Positions 19,191 through 29,198 of a DNA stretch of 64,000 nt are shown here, piece by piece. Below the pieces are notes generated by a model that was not told the DNA's origin, ran no database searches, and saw only the letters and a program-made list of their open reading frames with translations. Where the stretch lies: contig OX337229.1 in the NCBI GenBank assembly GCA_946965045.2, forward strand, positions 930,001 through 994,000. Reading direction: 5' to 3'. Origin of the DNA: Epithemia pelagica. Taxonomy: Eukaryota > Bacillariophyta > Bacillariophyceae > Surirellales > Surirellaceae. The translations under genes and the position numbers were made by a program. Position 1 is the first letter of the stretch, and every line of letters starts with the position of its first letter.

Positions 19191-21260
19191 CTATCGGGTC
19201 GCCGTGCCAATGACTTGCAAATCGGAAATGAGCATGATATGATCGGATGAATATTCCGTCGAAGGCAAGGCTTGTCCATGTTTGGTAAGTTGGCCTTCGT
19301 CGGGTATCAGTGCCGCACTGAGAGGACGGAGATTTTGTGCCGAATACCAAATATAGTCCAAAACGCCCTTGAAATTCAAGGTAAAGTTGGTCACCCATGG
19401 TTCTTCTCCCAATACCGTCTGGTACGCACTACCCAGTTGAAAGGAATGGGTAATGTTCATGGGATCGGGTAATATTGAATTGTTTCCATTACCATTGTTG
19501 TCGTCGGATGTGGAAATGTTGACATCCGGGTGTCCGGGATGTACTGACTGTCGAGACAACAAATCGTACACGGCGGTATCCGGTGTCGAATTAAAATCTC
19601 CACAAATCACCAACGGCAAGTTGGTTCCTCGACTCATGACAAAGGACTCCAATTCTTGCAAAAGTTGCCAGGTTTGCCAGAGTTTGACATCGGGGAAATC
19701 CTTGTTGCTGTACAAATGCGTATTGGCGACACAAATTTGAGTAATTTCTCGATTGGTATTGCTTCCACGTGAGGTTGAGGAGGAGGCAGGAATGACTTCG
19801 AGGACGACCAATTGTGCGACATTGTCCTTGCTCAGTCGATTCAAAAAGGCTACACCTTCTTCGCTGCGTGGATTGAGACCCAACACTTGAGTGGCTTGTC
19901 GTTGGGCCAATTCGTTGAATTCAATACTGTAGGATTCCACTAAATGAAATTTAGATCGTCGCCAAAACAAGGCACACCCATCGACTTTGCCGGCCAATCC
20001 CATGGACTGCCGAGTCTTTTGTTTAAAGACACCCTCATATCCCGCATCGCTGAGCGAGGCATAGACATGATTTTCGTAGTGATCCGCTTGCACTTCTTGC
20101 AAACACAAGACTTCGGGCGAGGCATCCATAATTTCTCGCAAAATGTTTTGAAATCGAAAATCCCAACTAAGGGCCCAAAAATCGCAATGGGGATACTGTT
20201 GTGCCGTGGCATAAATTTCGGCCAAGACATTGTAGGTGGACACCCGAAAGCGCGGTCCATTGTTGTGCGTGGCGGCCGCTGCCGCACCCCCCTTGGCCGT
20301 GACCAAATTTCGTTTTTGCGGATCGGGTGCTCGCGCCAACACCACGTCCGTTTTGACCACACGAGACATGAGCAATTCTCCCGTTTCCAAGGAATAGGCG
20401 GCCGCTTCCAATTTGAGTTTGCGGCCAATATCGTCAATGGAGGGCAGGAATATTTGATCGCGGCTCACCTCGATCCAGTCGTCGCCAGCATTGTAGTCTG
20501 TGTACGCGTATTGATGCGGTGTGTTTTCCGCAGCATTGTTATTGTATCGTTCGAGGTATCCTCGAGGTGTTCCCGACGAATTGTTGTTGTTCAAGTTGTT
20601 GCCGGATCCATTGAGGACATCCAACGACGGACTCCGAGATCCATTGGAGCGAGTACTTTGCGCTTCGTCCGGATACATCATATCATCATCGGTATCAAAG
20701 GATCCAGACCGAGATCGACTGGGTGTACCATGTCGACTCGCTCCACCACCTGCACCCCCACTGGCCATGCTTGCCGTTTCTCCTCCTGCTCCTCCGGAAT
20801 GCATGGTTCCACCCGAAGCAACGCCATGCTGTTGTTGTTGCGCAGATTGCATTTCTTTGGGAACCGTATATTGTGTTTTCCACGCATTGACAAAACAGTT
20901 GGCATTGCAAAAGGTACATTTGTACAAAGAACTTTGTGTCGAGACACATTGAAGGGCACAATCGGTCCCTCCCAAGGCATGTTTGGACCAATCATGGGGG
21001 GAAAAGGAGGTGCGTCTCGGACAGCCCGTGTAGGCACAGGCTTCGTGCAAGGGTCCCCGAAACCACCGATAGGAGAATTCGTGCGAGGGTGGGGGTTCTT
21101 TCATCACCTTGGTATGCGGTTGCATTGTCTTTTCATGGTAATCGCGTTCGTCCAATTTCTTCCCATACATGTACGCATGAGGACGCATCGCACATCCTTC
21201 CACCGGACGATCCACACGCAACGACAAATGCCACGAATACACATATTCTTTGGTATTCAT
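19191..21260 (-). CDS. CCR4: CCR4-type poly(A) deadenylase (CNOT6/plant CCR4-like)
   Basis: This is a single exon of 689 aa; ATG at 21260. The N terminus matches plant CCR4: an RWFRGP segment and a MYND-like zinc-binding set of cysteines (CAYTGCPRR, CALQC, CTFCNANCF). An Ala/Gly/Ser linker follows, then a WIEVSRDQIFLPSIDDIGRK segment also typical of plant CCR4. From ~335 to the end lies the endonuclease/exonuclease/phosphatase domain: STYNVLAE, LCLQEVQADHY, VDGCALFWR, NTHLYSNK, CGDFNSTPD and SSDHIMLI, covering all catalytic positions. There is no leucine-rich repeat as in yeast Ccr4. The enzyme removes mRNA poly(A) tails in the CCR4-NOT complex; the MYND-like domain docks CAF1 in plants. It is divergent from the TFIP11 gene. 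Confidence 0.93.
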   Translation of the reverse strand: MNTKEYVYSWHLSLRVDRPVEGCAMRPHAYMYGKKLDERDYHEKTMQPHTKVMKEPPPSHEFSYRWFRGPLHEACAYTGCPRRTSFSPHDWSKHALGGTDCALQCVSTQSSLYKCTFCNANCFVNAWKTQYTVPKEMQSAQQQQHGVASGGTMHSGGAGGETASMASGGAGGGASRHGTPSRSRSGSFDTDDDMMYPDEAQSTRSNGSRSPSLDVLNGSGNNLNNNNSSGTPRGYLERYNNNAAENTPHQYAYTDYNAGDDWIEVSRDQIFLPSIDDIGRKLKLEAAAYSLETGELLMSRVVKTDVVLARAPDPQKRNLVTAKGGAAAAATHNNGPRFRVSTYNVLAEIYATAQQYPHCDFWALSWDFRFQNILREIMDASPEVLCLQEVQADHYENHVYASLSDAGYEGVFKQKTRQSMGLAGKVDGCALFWRRSKFHLVESYSIEFNELAQRQATQVLGLNPRSEEGVAFLNRLSKDNVAQLVVLEVIPASSSTSRGSNTNREITQICVANTHLYSNKDFPDVKLWQTWQLLQELESFVMSRGTNLPLVICGDFNSTPDTAVYDLLSRQSVHPGHPDVNISTSDDNNGNGNNSILPDPMNITHSFQLGSAYQTVLGEEPWVTNFTLNFKGVLDYIWYSAQNLRPLSAALIPDEGQLTKHGQALPSTEYSSDHIMLISDLQVIGTATR

Positions 21261-21627
21261 CCTTCACACACTTGTTCAAGCAACTCACCAACCAACTACA
21301 CAGAATCCTACAAATCCACCCTTGCCGTCCCCCTCCAGCGGCACACCGTTCCGACAAGTTGTTGTTGTGTGGTCTTGCTCCTTCTTCCCGAGACGGTTGT
21401 ACCTTTCCTTATTTCAATGGAACTGTGGATTGTATCAAGTCTCTCCTATCTACCTCACGAGATGGTCTGACACAGTTGTCTTGTCCAAGACACTCACAAA
21501 CCAACAAACAAGCACCACCACCACCGCAGAGATGAATAGATAGGAGTAGATAATAGAAAGAGACGGATATCTCTAACCAAACACAGACCGGAGGCGAAGC
21601 ATCATCGTCCTCTCGCCGTCGCGTGCA
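21261..21627. promoter_or_regulatory. Divergent promoter between CCR4 and TFIP11 genes
   Basis: 367 bp between two start codons facing apart. It is CA-rich on the plus strand and has no coding potential. It likely serves both genes. Confidence 0.45.
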
Positions 21628-24600
21628 ATGAGAGAAGGAAGAGGGGCATGGAAGGCGAGATCCCCCCACCATCTGAAAATTTGGGAGCGTGGTGGGTCTC
21701 CTTCTTTCTGCCGGGGACCATCGCCCCCAGAAAAAGTTTCGCCCTCTCCATTCATTCTTTTGCATCGCCATAATCCCCATACGACGCCATGGAGAATGGA
21801 GATGGTAGAGGAGGACGACGAAGCGGATGGCAATCATCCTCTGCCCGCCAATGGCAATGCCAGTGATTACGATGCACCCCTATCATCCTCTTCGGAAAAC
21901 GACGATCACGACACGAAACAGAATTGGAGAACTTCACCACGTGGTGGTACCAAACAAAGTCGTGCCAACCACACAAACAACAAGAAATTACCTCGGTTTC
22001 CATATCCCACCTTTGCTGGTGGTGACGACGGGGAACAGGTCTTGGATGACAGTGAGGATGATGAATTTTTCCAAGGAAAGCGTGGACAATCGCGAGAAGA
22101 ACGAATTTACGGTGTGTTTTATACCGAAGGCATGTCGTCGTCGGATGAGGAGAACGACCACCATCCTCGAAGCAAGAAATCATCCCACAAGGGCAAACGA
22201 AAACGACCCTTCTTCAAATCTTCCTCCAAATCATCGACCAAATCCTTTTCAACAGCACCCCTTTTTGTGAAGGGTACTCAACCCGAAACCAACCAAGAGG
22301 AGAAAACGACTACTCCCCAGGAGCAGTCGACGGAACATGACACGGAACCCAGAAGGCAAGCCGATACGGTGTCCTCGATCGAACGGAACCAACGAATTGA
22401 ACAGGCCAATCAACATTTTCTGGATTTGCTCCAACGAGGAAAAGGCAACGCCAAACGGAGGCCAGACAAGGACTCGAATGCACCCCAACGGCCACATCAA
22501 TCGCAACCACAACAACAGGATAATCACAAGGACGACACGATGGAACCTGCTGCGGTCCGTAGGACGGAACAGTCGACTCCAATGACAGAGGAGGCCACGC
22601 CACGAGGCTTGGGGTTTTCAGCGGCCACCATGGATACAACCACAAAGGAATTGGACCAAACGAGTGGAGCATCGGACGACCACTCGGCAGCTTGGGGATC
22701 CATGACAGCAGCTGCCGCAGGGCTGGGATTTCAAAGCTTTGGTAGTACCAGTCGATCGGCCTCGGCCCAACCGGCTCGGGCCAAATTGGATCCCAAATTG
22801 GGAAAATGGGAAAAGCATACCAAGGGGATTGGTGCCAAGCTCTTGGCCAAAATGGGATATTCCGGAAGTGGTGCCTTGGGAAAGAAACGAAAAGCACCAG
22901 GACAACCGGATGGAAAAGAAACAAAAACTACAGAGGCCTCCGTGGCACCCATTGAAGTCAAGGTACGACCAGCCAACTTGGGACTGGGATATGGAGGGTT
23001 CCAAGAAGCGACTCATCTCAACAAACCCAAAACCGAGACATCCCAACAACAACAACAAGCCAAGGGAAAACGATCACGAACCGAGTCGTCTACTGCAATG
23101 GACCATTCCAATGAGTGGAAGTCCAATTTGCCTTCGGTGCAAGATTTGTTAAAGAATGACGAATCGTGGCGGAACCTACCATCTGGCGAGGTTGCGTCCA
23201 AAAGTAAGTCGTCCACCAAAAAGCCGGCAAAACCAAAACAAACCATTGTTAGTTACCAAGATTTGATCAAGCAACAAGAAGACCAAGCCGAAAAAACAAA
23301 GATTGTCGATTTGCAAGGTCCGCAGGTAGACAGAGACGGACCCAATTCCACCGATGCAACATCGGCCGAACCGCCCTTGGCCGAAGAATTGTTGCACAAT
23401 GTTTCGTTGCTCATGGGAATGCACGAGGGGAGACTGTATTCCGCTCATCAAATGGAATCCGTGGCCAAACGAAAATTGGAAAGTATCAAGGCAGATGCCT
23501 CGGCGTTGGAGAAACGCATCAAAGAACTGAAAGAACGGTACGATAAACTTTCAACTGTGATTGCCATACTCGATGAAATGGAACACGTTGTTGCAGACAC
23601 CATCTCCTCTTCGGACAAGGGTGATGATGCTCTCCTTCAAAAGACGCGAGAATGCTTGCAAGTCTTGGCACAGAACTTTGATGAACAAGAACGTCGTACC
23701 CTCCAGTTCCCAGATGTCATTGTGCCATCCATTTTGTTTCCCATGCTCGATAAGCGCCTGTTACAACAATGGGATCCCATGGCATCCTCCATTGAGAGGT
23801 CAAGAAACTTGATAAAGTCCACATTGGATGCGATTGATCCAGTCTTGTCGTCCTTCTTGCCGGAAGTGGAATGCTTACAAGTGGTGGAGACAATCTGGAA
23901 CAAGTTTATTCTACCGCGAGCTCAACAATCCATAGAAGATTGTAACTGGGAACAGTCCAACGAGATTGACCAGCTAGTTGAGCACTGTGTTGCTCTCTAC
24001 GAAATGTTGCAACGAGTTTCCCAGGCGGGCCCCATGAAATCCCAGTCGTCGATAGACGAGACAGTGGATGGTGCCGAAAATGTGTTTGCGTTTGGAGAAC
24101 CAAATCATGACGATCGTTCGTTGTCGCGAGGCAGACTTTCAGATATGATTAAGAAGAAGCTGATTTACAATACAGTGCATCCGAAGTTGCTCCGCTATTT
24201 GTCGCGATGGAAGGGAACCCTGGATGCGTCGGGTCAAATGCTCTCCAATCCCGTGGACGCCGTTGTTTTACCTTGGCTTGTTCATTTGGACCATGAGGGT
24301 TTACTACCGCCTCTATTGCATGATTGCCGGAGTAAATTGCGTAGTGCCGTCTCGTTTCTTAGCAAGACCTTCAAAGATGAGAAGGTAAACTTTGTGAAAC
24401 AAGCCTCACGTACTATTCGTCCTTGGCGTGGAGTTCTGAAGGCCAAATACCTTGACGAAATCATGTCGACCTACGTCACCCCCAAAGCCGCACGGTACAT
24501 TGGAATGCAAAAACTGAAATTCGAATCCAAGGCACAAGATTGGAAATTTACAGATTTGCTGTTTGGGTTACATGAGGATCGACTTTTGTCAGACCTGGAA

Positions 24601-25284
24601 TTTCTGAGTATTGTGGAGGCGGAACTCCTGAACCCATGGTGCCATACCATGCTAGATTGGTCGTACGAAGAAGAAAAGATCAATCGTGACAATAAGATGC
24701 TAGCCACGGTCTACTTGGATTGGAAGCATCATGTATTCGGAACCAACGACGAGGTTTCTTCGAGTCAGAAGATACTTCGAAACGACACCGTCATTTGTCG
24801 CCATTTCCTGGGAGTTCTTCACATCTTGCAGCGAGTTTCGGCCTCCAAAATTTCAATGGCTTCCAACGATCAGTCCATTTCTCCTCCACCAACGACCAAT
24901 TATCAGGTAGTGTTGGCGCGACGAACAGCTGACCAGAAACGTCAAGAAGCACAAGAATTTGCTCGAATGAATGTGACGGGCGTTGCCACGTCCACTCACG
25001 ATGCCACCAGTGAAGCCACGGCACGTCTGGCGGCGGCCCAACGTGGTCCATCGCACACACCAACTTTTCGGGAAGTTGTGGAGGAATTTGCTCGGGAGCG
25101 GGGCATTCTGTTTCGACCACGGATTGGTGACCACAAGGCCACGCATGTGGATGGTAAGCAAGTATTCTTGTTTGGGACCATCCCAGTCTACCTGGATGCC
25201 AACGTTGCGTATGCTCTGCTGAGGGATACCGATTGGGAACCCATTTCATTGGATGAACTTGGCCAGAAGGCTTCCGTCCAATGA
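21628..25284 (+). CDS. TFIP11: TFIP11/STIP (Ntr1-like) spliceosome disassembly factor
   Basis: This is a single exon, up to 1218 aa. The first ATG is 21628; a second at 21796 (MEMVEEDDEADG) gives a more typical acidic N terminus, and either may be used. The order is that of the family: acidic N terminus with GVFYTEG; long charged linker; G-patch from ~393 (WEKHTKGIGAKLLAKMGYSG, then LGLGYGGF); coiled coil ~610-640; then the GCFC domain (~690-1060) with HPKLLRYLSRWKG and WLVHLDHEGLLPPL; and a C-terminal segment with FREVVEEFARERGI and VYLDANVAYALL. TFIP11/Ntr1 binds the helicase Prp43/DHX15 through its G-patch and releases the intron lariat spliceosome. The protein is longer than human TFIP11 (about 840 aa) because of the linkers. 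Confidence 0.93.
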   Translation: MREGRGAWKARSPHHLKIWERGGSPSFCRGPSPPEKVSPSPFILLHRHNPHTTPWRMEMVEEDDEADGNHPLPANGNASDYDAPLSSSSENDDHDTKQNWRTSPRGGTKQSRANHTNNKKLPRFPYPTFAGGDDGEQVLDDSEDDEFFQGKRGQSREERIYGVFYTEGMSSSDEENDHHPRSKKSSHKGKRKRPFFKSSSKSSTKSFSTAPLFVKGTQPETNQEEKTTTPQEQSTEHDTEPRRQADTVSSIERNQRIEQANQHFLDLLQRGKGNAKRRPDKDSNAPQRPHQSQPQQQDNHKDDTMEPAAVRRTEQSTPMTEEATPRGLGFSAATMDTTTKELDQTSGASDDHSAAWGSMTAAAAGLGFQSFGSTSRSASAQPARAKLDPKLGKWEKHTKGIGAKLLAKMGYSGSGALGKKRKAPGQPDGKETKTTEASVAPIEVKVRPANLGLGYGGFQEATHLNKPKTETSQQQQQAKGKRSRTESSTAMDHSNEWKSNLPSVQDLLKNDESWRNLPSGEVASKSKSSTKKPAKPKQTIVSYQDLIKQQEDQAEKTKIVDLQGPQVDRDGPNSTDATSAEPPLAEELLHNVSLLMGMHEGRLYSAHQMESVAKRKLESIKADASALEKRIKELKERYDKLSTVIAILDEMEHVVADTISSSDKGDDALLQKTRECLQVLAQNFDEQERRTLQFPDVIVPSILFPMLDKRLLQQWDPMASSIERSRNLIKSTLDAIDPVLSSFLPEVECLQVVETIWNKFILPRAQQSIEDCNWEQSNEIDQLVEHCVALYEMLQRVSQAGPMKSQSSIDETVDGAENVFAFGEPNHDDRSLSRGRLSDMIKKKLIYNTVHPKLLRYLSRWKGTLDASGQMLSNPVDAVVLPWLVHLDHEGLLPPLLHDCRSKLRSAVSFLSKTFKDEKVNFVKQASRTIRPWRGVLKAKYLDEIMSTYVTPKAARYIGMQKLKFESKAQDWKFTDLLFGLHEDRLLSDLEFLSIVEAELLNPWCHTMLDWSYEEEKINRDNKMLATVYLDWKHHVFGTNDEVSSSQKILRNDTVICRHFLGVLHILQRVSASKISMASNDQSISPPPTTNYQVVLARRTADQKRQEAQEFARMNVTGVATSTHDATSEATARLAAAQRGPSHTPTFREVVEEFARERGILFRPRIGDHKATHVDGKQVFLFGTIPVYLDANVAYALLRDTDWEPISLDELGQKASVQ

Positions 25285-25754
25285 ACACACAGGTCAAGGT
25301 AAAAGGTAGGTCTTGTTCTATCTACTATGACAACGCCCAGCTAGAGCCCAGTTTTCGCTTCTTCATCGAATTTTCTTGGGAAACATTGTAATACGGGCCA
25401 GAGAAAAAACCGGGACATTTTTCACTTGTTCTGGAGAATTCATGTTGTTGATTTTGAGGATAGATCGAGTAGCCCAGTTTCCGGACATTTTTCATGAGAC
25501 TCTCATGCGAATATTTGGTTCATGAATCTTTGCTCACACAGGCGGAAGGCAGACCTTGCTACGGTTGATCTGGGGGCTAAAATGTCGAGAAAGAAGTTTG
25601 CTGATCACATTCTCAGACACTTTGACACTGTACGGTCACTCACTGCAACGGCAATCAACCGTTGCCACTATGCCGAACCTCCAGGAGCGTAGAAGGAACA
25701 TGACTGGAAGTCTGAAGTTTGGTGTCCTGATCTTGTCAGTGTCCTGATAATGGT
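25285..25754. other. Intergenic region, no supported gene
   Basis: It has short direct repeats of GGACATTTTTCA (about 25414 and 25484) and of GTGTCCTGAT (near 25725 and 25738). It is probably the 3' flank of TFIP11 and of the small gene to the right. Confidence 0.5.
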
Positions 25755-26029
25755 TTAGGCGCCAAAAGAGTCAACTTCAGTTTTGGGGCTTGGGAAAATG
25801 CAGATTGTCGAATCAATCACAACCTCCAGACTGCTAAAGAAGAGCTACCAAATCCAATCTTCAACGTTGTACGAGGAAGAGGAATCAATACGTTTGGTGG
25901 TGCCGGGTCCATGAAATTGGGGTTGACGATGGCAAGATCAGTGTCCGTGCTTTCAACTTACGGAATCTTGACAGTTTGTTCTTCATCGTTTCCATAGACC
26001 TTGAGGGTGTGATGCCCATCGACCCACAT
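25755..26029 (-). CDS. Candidate short spliced gene (47 aa), unknown
   Basis: A good intron is visible on the minus strand: GTAAGT donor at 25961, CTTCTTTAGCAG acceptor, length 131 bp. It joins two short protein-like exons in phase: 25962-26029 (MWVDGHHTLKVYGNDEEQ) and 25755-25830 (LEVVIDSTICIFPSPKTEVD), ending in TAA. The frame stays open upstream of the ATG, so further 5' exons are possible. The sequence alternates hydrophobic and charged residues, like beta-strands. No family is recognised. The tidy splice signals are the main support; without transcript data this could also be the relic of a larger gene. Confidence 0.35.
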
Positions 26030-26298
26030 ATTGTAGGAGAAGGAGTAGCTACTATGACATAGAGGAATAGGACATAGGTAGTTTGTCCTTTCTTGTGAAC
26101 CACCTGTGAAACGCGACTGCGGCGCTTAAAATTTGAAAACCAACTCGCGAAATTTTGGTCCCAACCAACACCCGGACGAACTTCTTCAGCGCGACCGCAA
26201 ACAACGAAACCATAATATTTCGTCCGCTATCCGATATCCGATGCCCCATTTTGGTGACGGATCACAAACACAAGAAAGCCAGAGATATACATACGACC

Positions 26299-27816
26299 AT
26301 GGACGATGTCATGCAAGAAGAAGATGCGGACCTGATTGAGCAGGTGTCGGATGAGGAGGAAGAAGAGGACGATGACGACGCTGCCATGCAAGGGAATGAT
26401 CACCACCAACAGCCCAATCAACAAGCCAACGGAAACAATGGAGAACGACGAGGGGGGAGCAACCGTTTGGCGGATCAAGTGAACATGGAAGATGAGCCTC
26501 CATTGCCAGGATATGAACGGTAAGCATAATGTAAATCTTTTGTTTGGTGAAAAGTCAAGATTGAATCGATAACAGAGGATTCGAAAGTCCAATTGATCCA
26601 AGTTTCTCACGACTCGTCGCGTTTCTGTGCTTCTTCTGTTGCGTGTGTTCCTCCGAGACCAGAACGGATGTGATTGGTCAAGGAGCCTATGGAATTGTGT
26701 ATCGTGGGCGCCAAGAAGAATCGGGTGACATTGTGGCTATCAAGAGGATTCCATTTGCCGATTCGACTCCCGAAGGAGGAGTCCCCTGCAATGTTATACG
26801 AGAAATATCTCTGCTTCGTGAACTTGATCACCCTAATGTGGTACGTGTCCATAGTCTTTGGACAGCGCTATGGATGTGGCTGCTTCTCATTTTAGCTTTG
26901 CAACTTGTTGCCGTTCTTTTTTTTTCTTACATTTCGAAAACCCTGAATTGTGGTTGCAGGTCAAGTTGCTCGATATCATTCAAGCAGCTCCTGGTGGGCT
27001 TTATCTTGTCTTTGAGTTTGTCTCGCACGATCTCAAAACCTTTATGGATCAGCACCAACGGTCGGACGACATTTCCGAACGCATTGGACTGCCACTCCCC
27101 ACCGTACGGTCCTTTCTACGACAGATTATTGCTGGCGTTGGATGTTGCCATACCTATCGTATTCTTCATCGAGATTTAAAGCCACACAATGTACGTACAT
27201 TTCGTCCTGTGAAAGAGAAGTGACAGTTCTTTTTTGTGTGTTTCTCATTTGAGGAAACCATTCCTTCAAATCTTTCTTGATCAATCTACCATTACCTTTG
27301 AAAATAACTTTCCTTGAATGTTATAATCAGTTACTCATCTCTGGAGACGGCCGCCAGGTCAAGTTGGCAGATTTCGGATTGGCTCGTTTGTCTGCGATTC
27401 CGAATGGACCGTACACATTTGAGGTTGTGACCTTGTGGTACCGAGCGCCAGAACTTTTGCTGGGCTCCAGTCGTTATTCGACATCGGTGGATGTTTGGAG
27501 CATTGGATGTATTTTCTCGGAAATGGCAACCGGGATGCCATTGTTCCCCGGACGATCGGATATTGACCAGCTCTTCAAAATCTTTCAACGACGAGGGACA
27601 CCTACGCCCGATATGTGGCCGGCCGTGGTCCGTCTTCCACATTATAATGTGGAGTTCCCTCAATGGAGGGAACGAAACATTACCGATTTTTGTCCAGCCG
27701 CATCGCTCGGCGGATCCTCGGGGGTGGATTTGTTGACAAAACTATTGCACTATGATCCAGATCGTCGAATTTCTTGCAAGAGTTCGTTGCAACACCCGTT
27801 CTTTCTTCAAGAATAG
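26299..27816 (+). CDS. Cyclin-dependent kinase with variant PSTAIRE helix, four exons
   Basis: Exons are 26299-26519, 26663-26840, 26960-27190 and 27331-27816; 371 aa. Joins are in phase (YER-TDVIG; HPNV-VKLLD; KPHN-LLIS). An acidic, Gln/Asn-rich leader of ~70 residues precedes the kinase. The kinase shows the Gly loop IGQGAYGIVYRG, VAIKRI lysine, catalytic HRDLKPHN, DFGLARLS, and T-loop VVTLWYRAPELLLG with the activating Thr kept. The GDSGID-type helix is replaced by GRSDIDQLF, close to CDK1/2. The cyclin-binding C-helix reads GGVPCNVIREISLLREL where CDK1/2 has PSTAIRE. The Tyr-15 equivalent is kept (GAYG). This places it in the CDK1/2-like group but with an altered cyclin interface. Likely a cell-cycle kinase; which cyclin is unknown. 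Confidence 0.9.
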
Positions 27817-28150
27817 AATATATGATTTTGCTATTAAGAGGAAGATTTCCTTCAGTTTTGGGGGATTGTTCCACGGCTATTTCATTTCGCTTCGACTTTT
27901 AATGGTACTTGACAAATGGTCTATATCCGAATAGGTACTCCTATTACAACAAAGGTAAGCGCATCCTAGCCCAGACAGTATACCAGTCGCAGAAAATTTG
28001 TCTGCCCCACACGAAAATCTGAGACGCGCATAACTACACGTACTCCTCCACACCATTTGTCCACAGATTTCTTCTGCTGCATCCATCCTGACCCTGACGA
28101 CCAAAATAATATCATCATTCATCATACTCTAGCTTCTGATTTATTTCCCC
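27817..28150. other. Intergenic region, no gene seen
   Basis: 334 bp between CDK and QPRT genes on the same strand. No open frame of note; probable 3' UTR plus promoter. Confidence 0.6.
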
Positions 28151-29107
28151 ATGTCCGAAAAAGTTGCCGAGAAAGTTGGCATCCAAGGAGACGACATGAA
28201 AGAAGACGATCCGTCCGCACATGTCAATTCGCAACTCTTTGCTTCATTGTTGCCAGAACCACAGCTTCGTAGTATTGTGAGTCAGTGGATCCACGATGAC
28301 ATGCCGTCGTTTGATGTGGGAGGGATGGTCGTTGGGACAAAGTCAAAAGAAGCCACTTTATGGATGAAGTCATCGGGTGTCTTATCAGGGATGCCCTTCG
28401 TGGAAGCGGTGTTTACTCACTTGCAGTGTACGGTTGACTGGAATAAAGACGTCGCCATTGAGGGAAAATGGATTGATGTTGGCAGTGGCTCCAAGATTGC
28501 CTTGGCTACAGTAGTTGGTCCTGTGCACAAACTTCTGCAAGGTGAACGGACAGCACTCAATACACTAAGTCGTTGTTCGGGTGTAGCTTCAGCAGCTCAC
28601 AAGGCTGTTACAATAGCAAGAGAAACTGGGTGGAAAGGCTGGGTCGCAGGGACGCGGAAAACCACTCCAGGATTCCGGGTGGTGGAAAAGTACGGTTTGT
28701 TGGTGGGCGGTGCCGCCACACACCGATTGGATCTGAGCCAAATGGTCATGCTGAAAGACAATCACATTTGGGCTGCTGGTTCCATTGGAGATGCCGTCCG
28801 ACTGGCAAGACGAGCGGCTGGATTTTCACAAAAGATTGAAGTGGAATGTCAGTCCTTGGAGGAGGCCAAGGAGGCAGCCTCGGCTGGTGCCGATATTGTC
28901 ATGCTTGATAACTTTGAACCGGATAGACTCAAGACTTGTGCAGCGGAGCTTAAGCTACAATTCCCTCATCTCCTAATTGAAGCAAGCGGAGGCATCACAA
29001 CAGACACCATGGCACAGTTTCTTTCGGAACATGTCGATATCGTTTCTCAGGGAAAATTAACTCAGGGCTATGAATGTCTTGATTTTAGTCTTAAGATCGT
29101 TCACTAA
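28151..29107 (+). CDS. QPRT: Nicotinate-nucleotide pyrophosphorylase (quinolinate phosphoribosyltransferase)
   Basis: This is a single exon of 318 aa with ATG at 28151 and stop TAA. The enzyme converts quinolinate and PRPP to nicotinate mononucleotide, the entry to de novo NAD synthesis. Visible family blocks are the N-terminal strand region with LWMKSSGVLSGMPF, then ERTALNTLSRCSGVAS, AGTRKTTPGFRVVEKYGLLV, GGAATHRLDLSQMVMLKDNH, VECQSLEEA, DIVMLDNF and EASGGI. These include the Arg, Lys, His and Asp/Glu residues that bind quinolinate and phosphates. The length fits the family (about 300). No targeting peptide is obvious, so it is probably cytosolic. GGAATHR is closer to the animal/fungal form than to most bacterial NadC. 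No other NAD gene is near. Confidence 0.95.
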   Translation: MSEKVAEKVGIQGDDMKEDDPSAHVNSQLFASLLPEPQLRSIVSQWIHDDMPSFDVGGMVVGTKSKEATLWMKSSGVLSGMPFVEAVFTHLQCTVDWNKDVAIEGKWIDVGSGSKIALATVVGPVHKLLQGERTALNTLSRCSGVASAAHKAVTIARETGWKGWVAGTRKTTPGFRVVEKYGLLVGGAATHRLDLSQMVMLKDNHIWAAGSIGDAVRLARRAAGFSQKIEVECQSLEEAKEAASAGADIVMLDNFEPDRLKTCAAELKLQFPHLLIEASGGITTDTMAQFLSEHVDIVSQGKLTQGYECLDFSLKIVH

Positions 29108-29198
29108 ATACACAATGCAGGAAAACATTCCATGCATAAAAGTTTATGGAGTCCCACAACCGATAAAATCTCGGGATATACAAATTTTGTGTGTACGT

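Noticed and set aside
19944..21470. A 508-codon plus-strand open frame
   Set aside because: Antisense of the CCR4 gene, whose catalytic motifs are unambiguous; this frame shows none.
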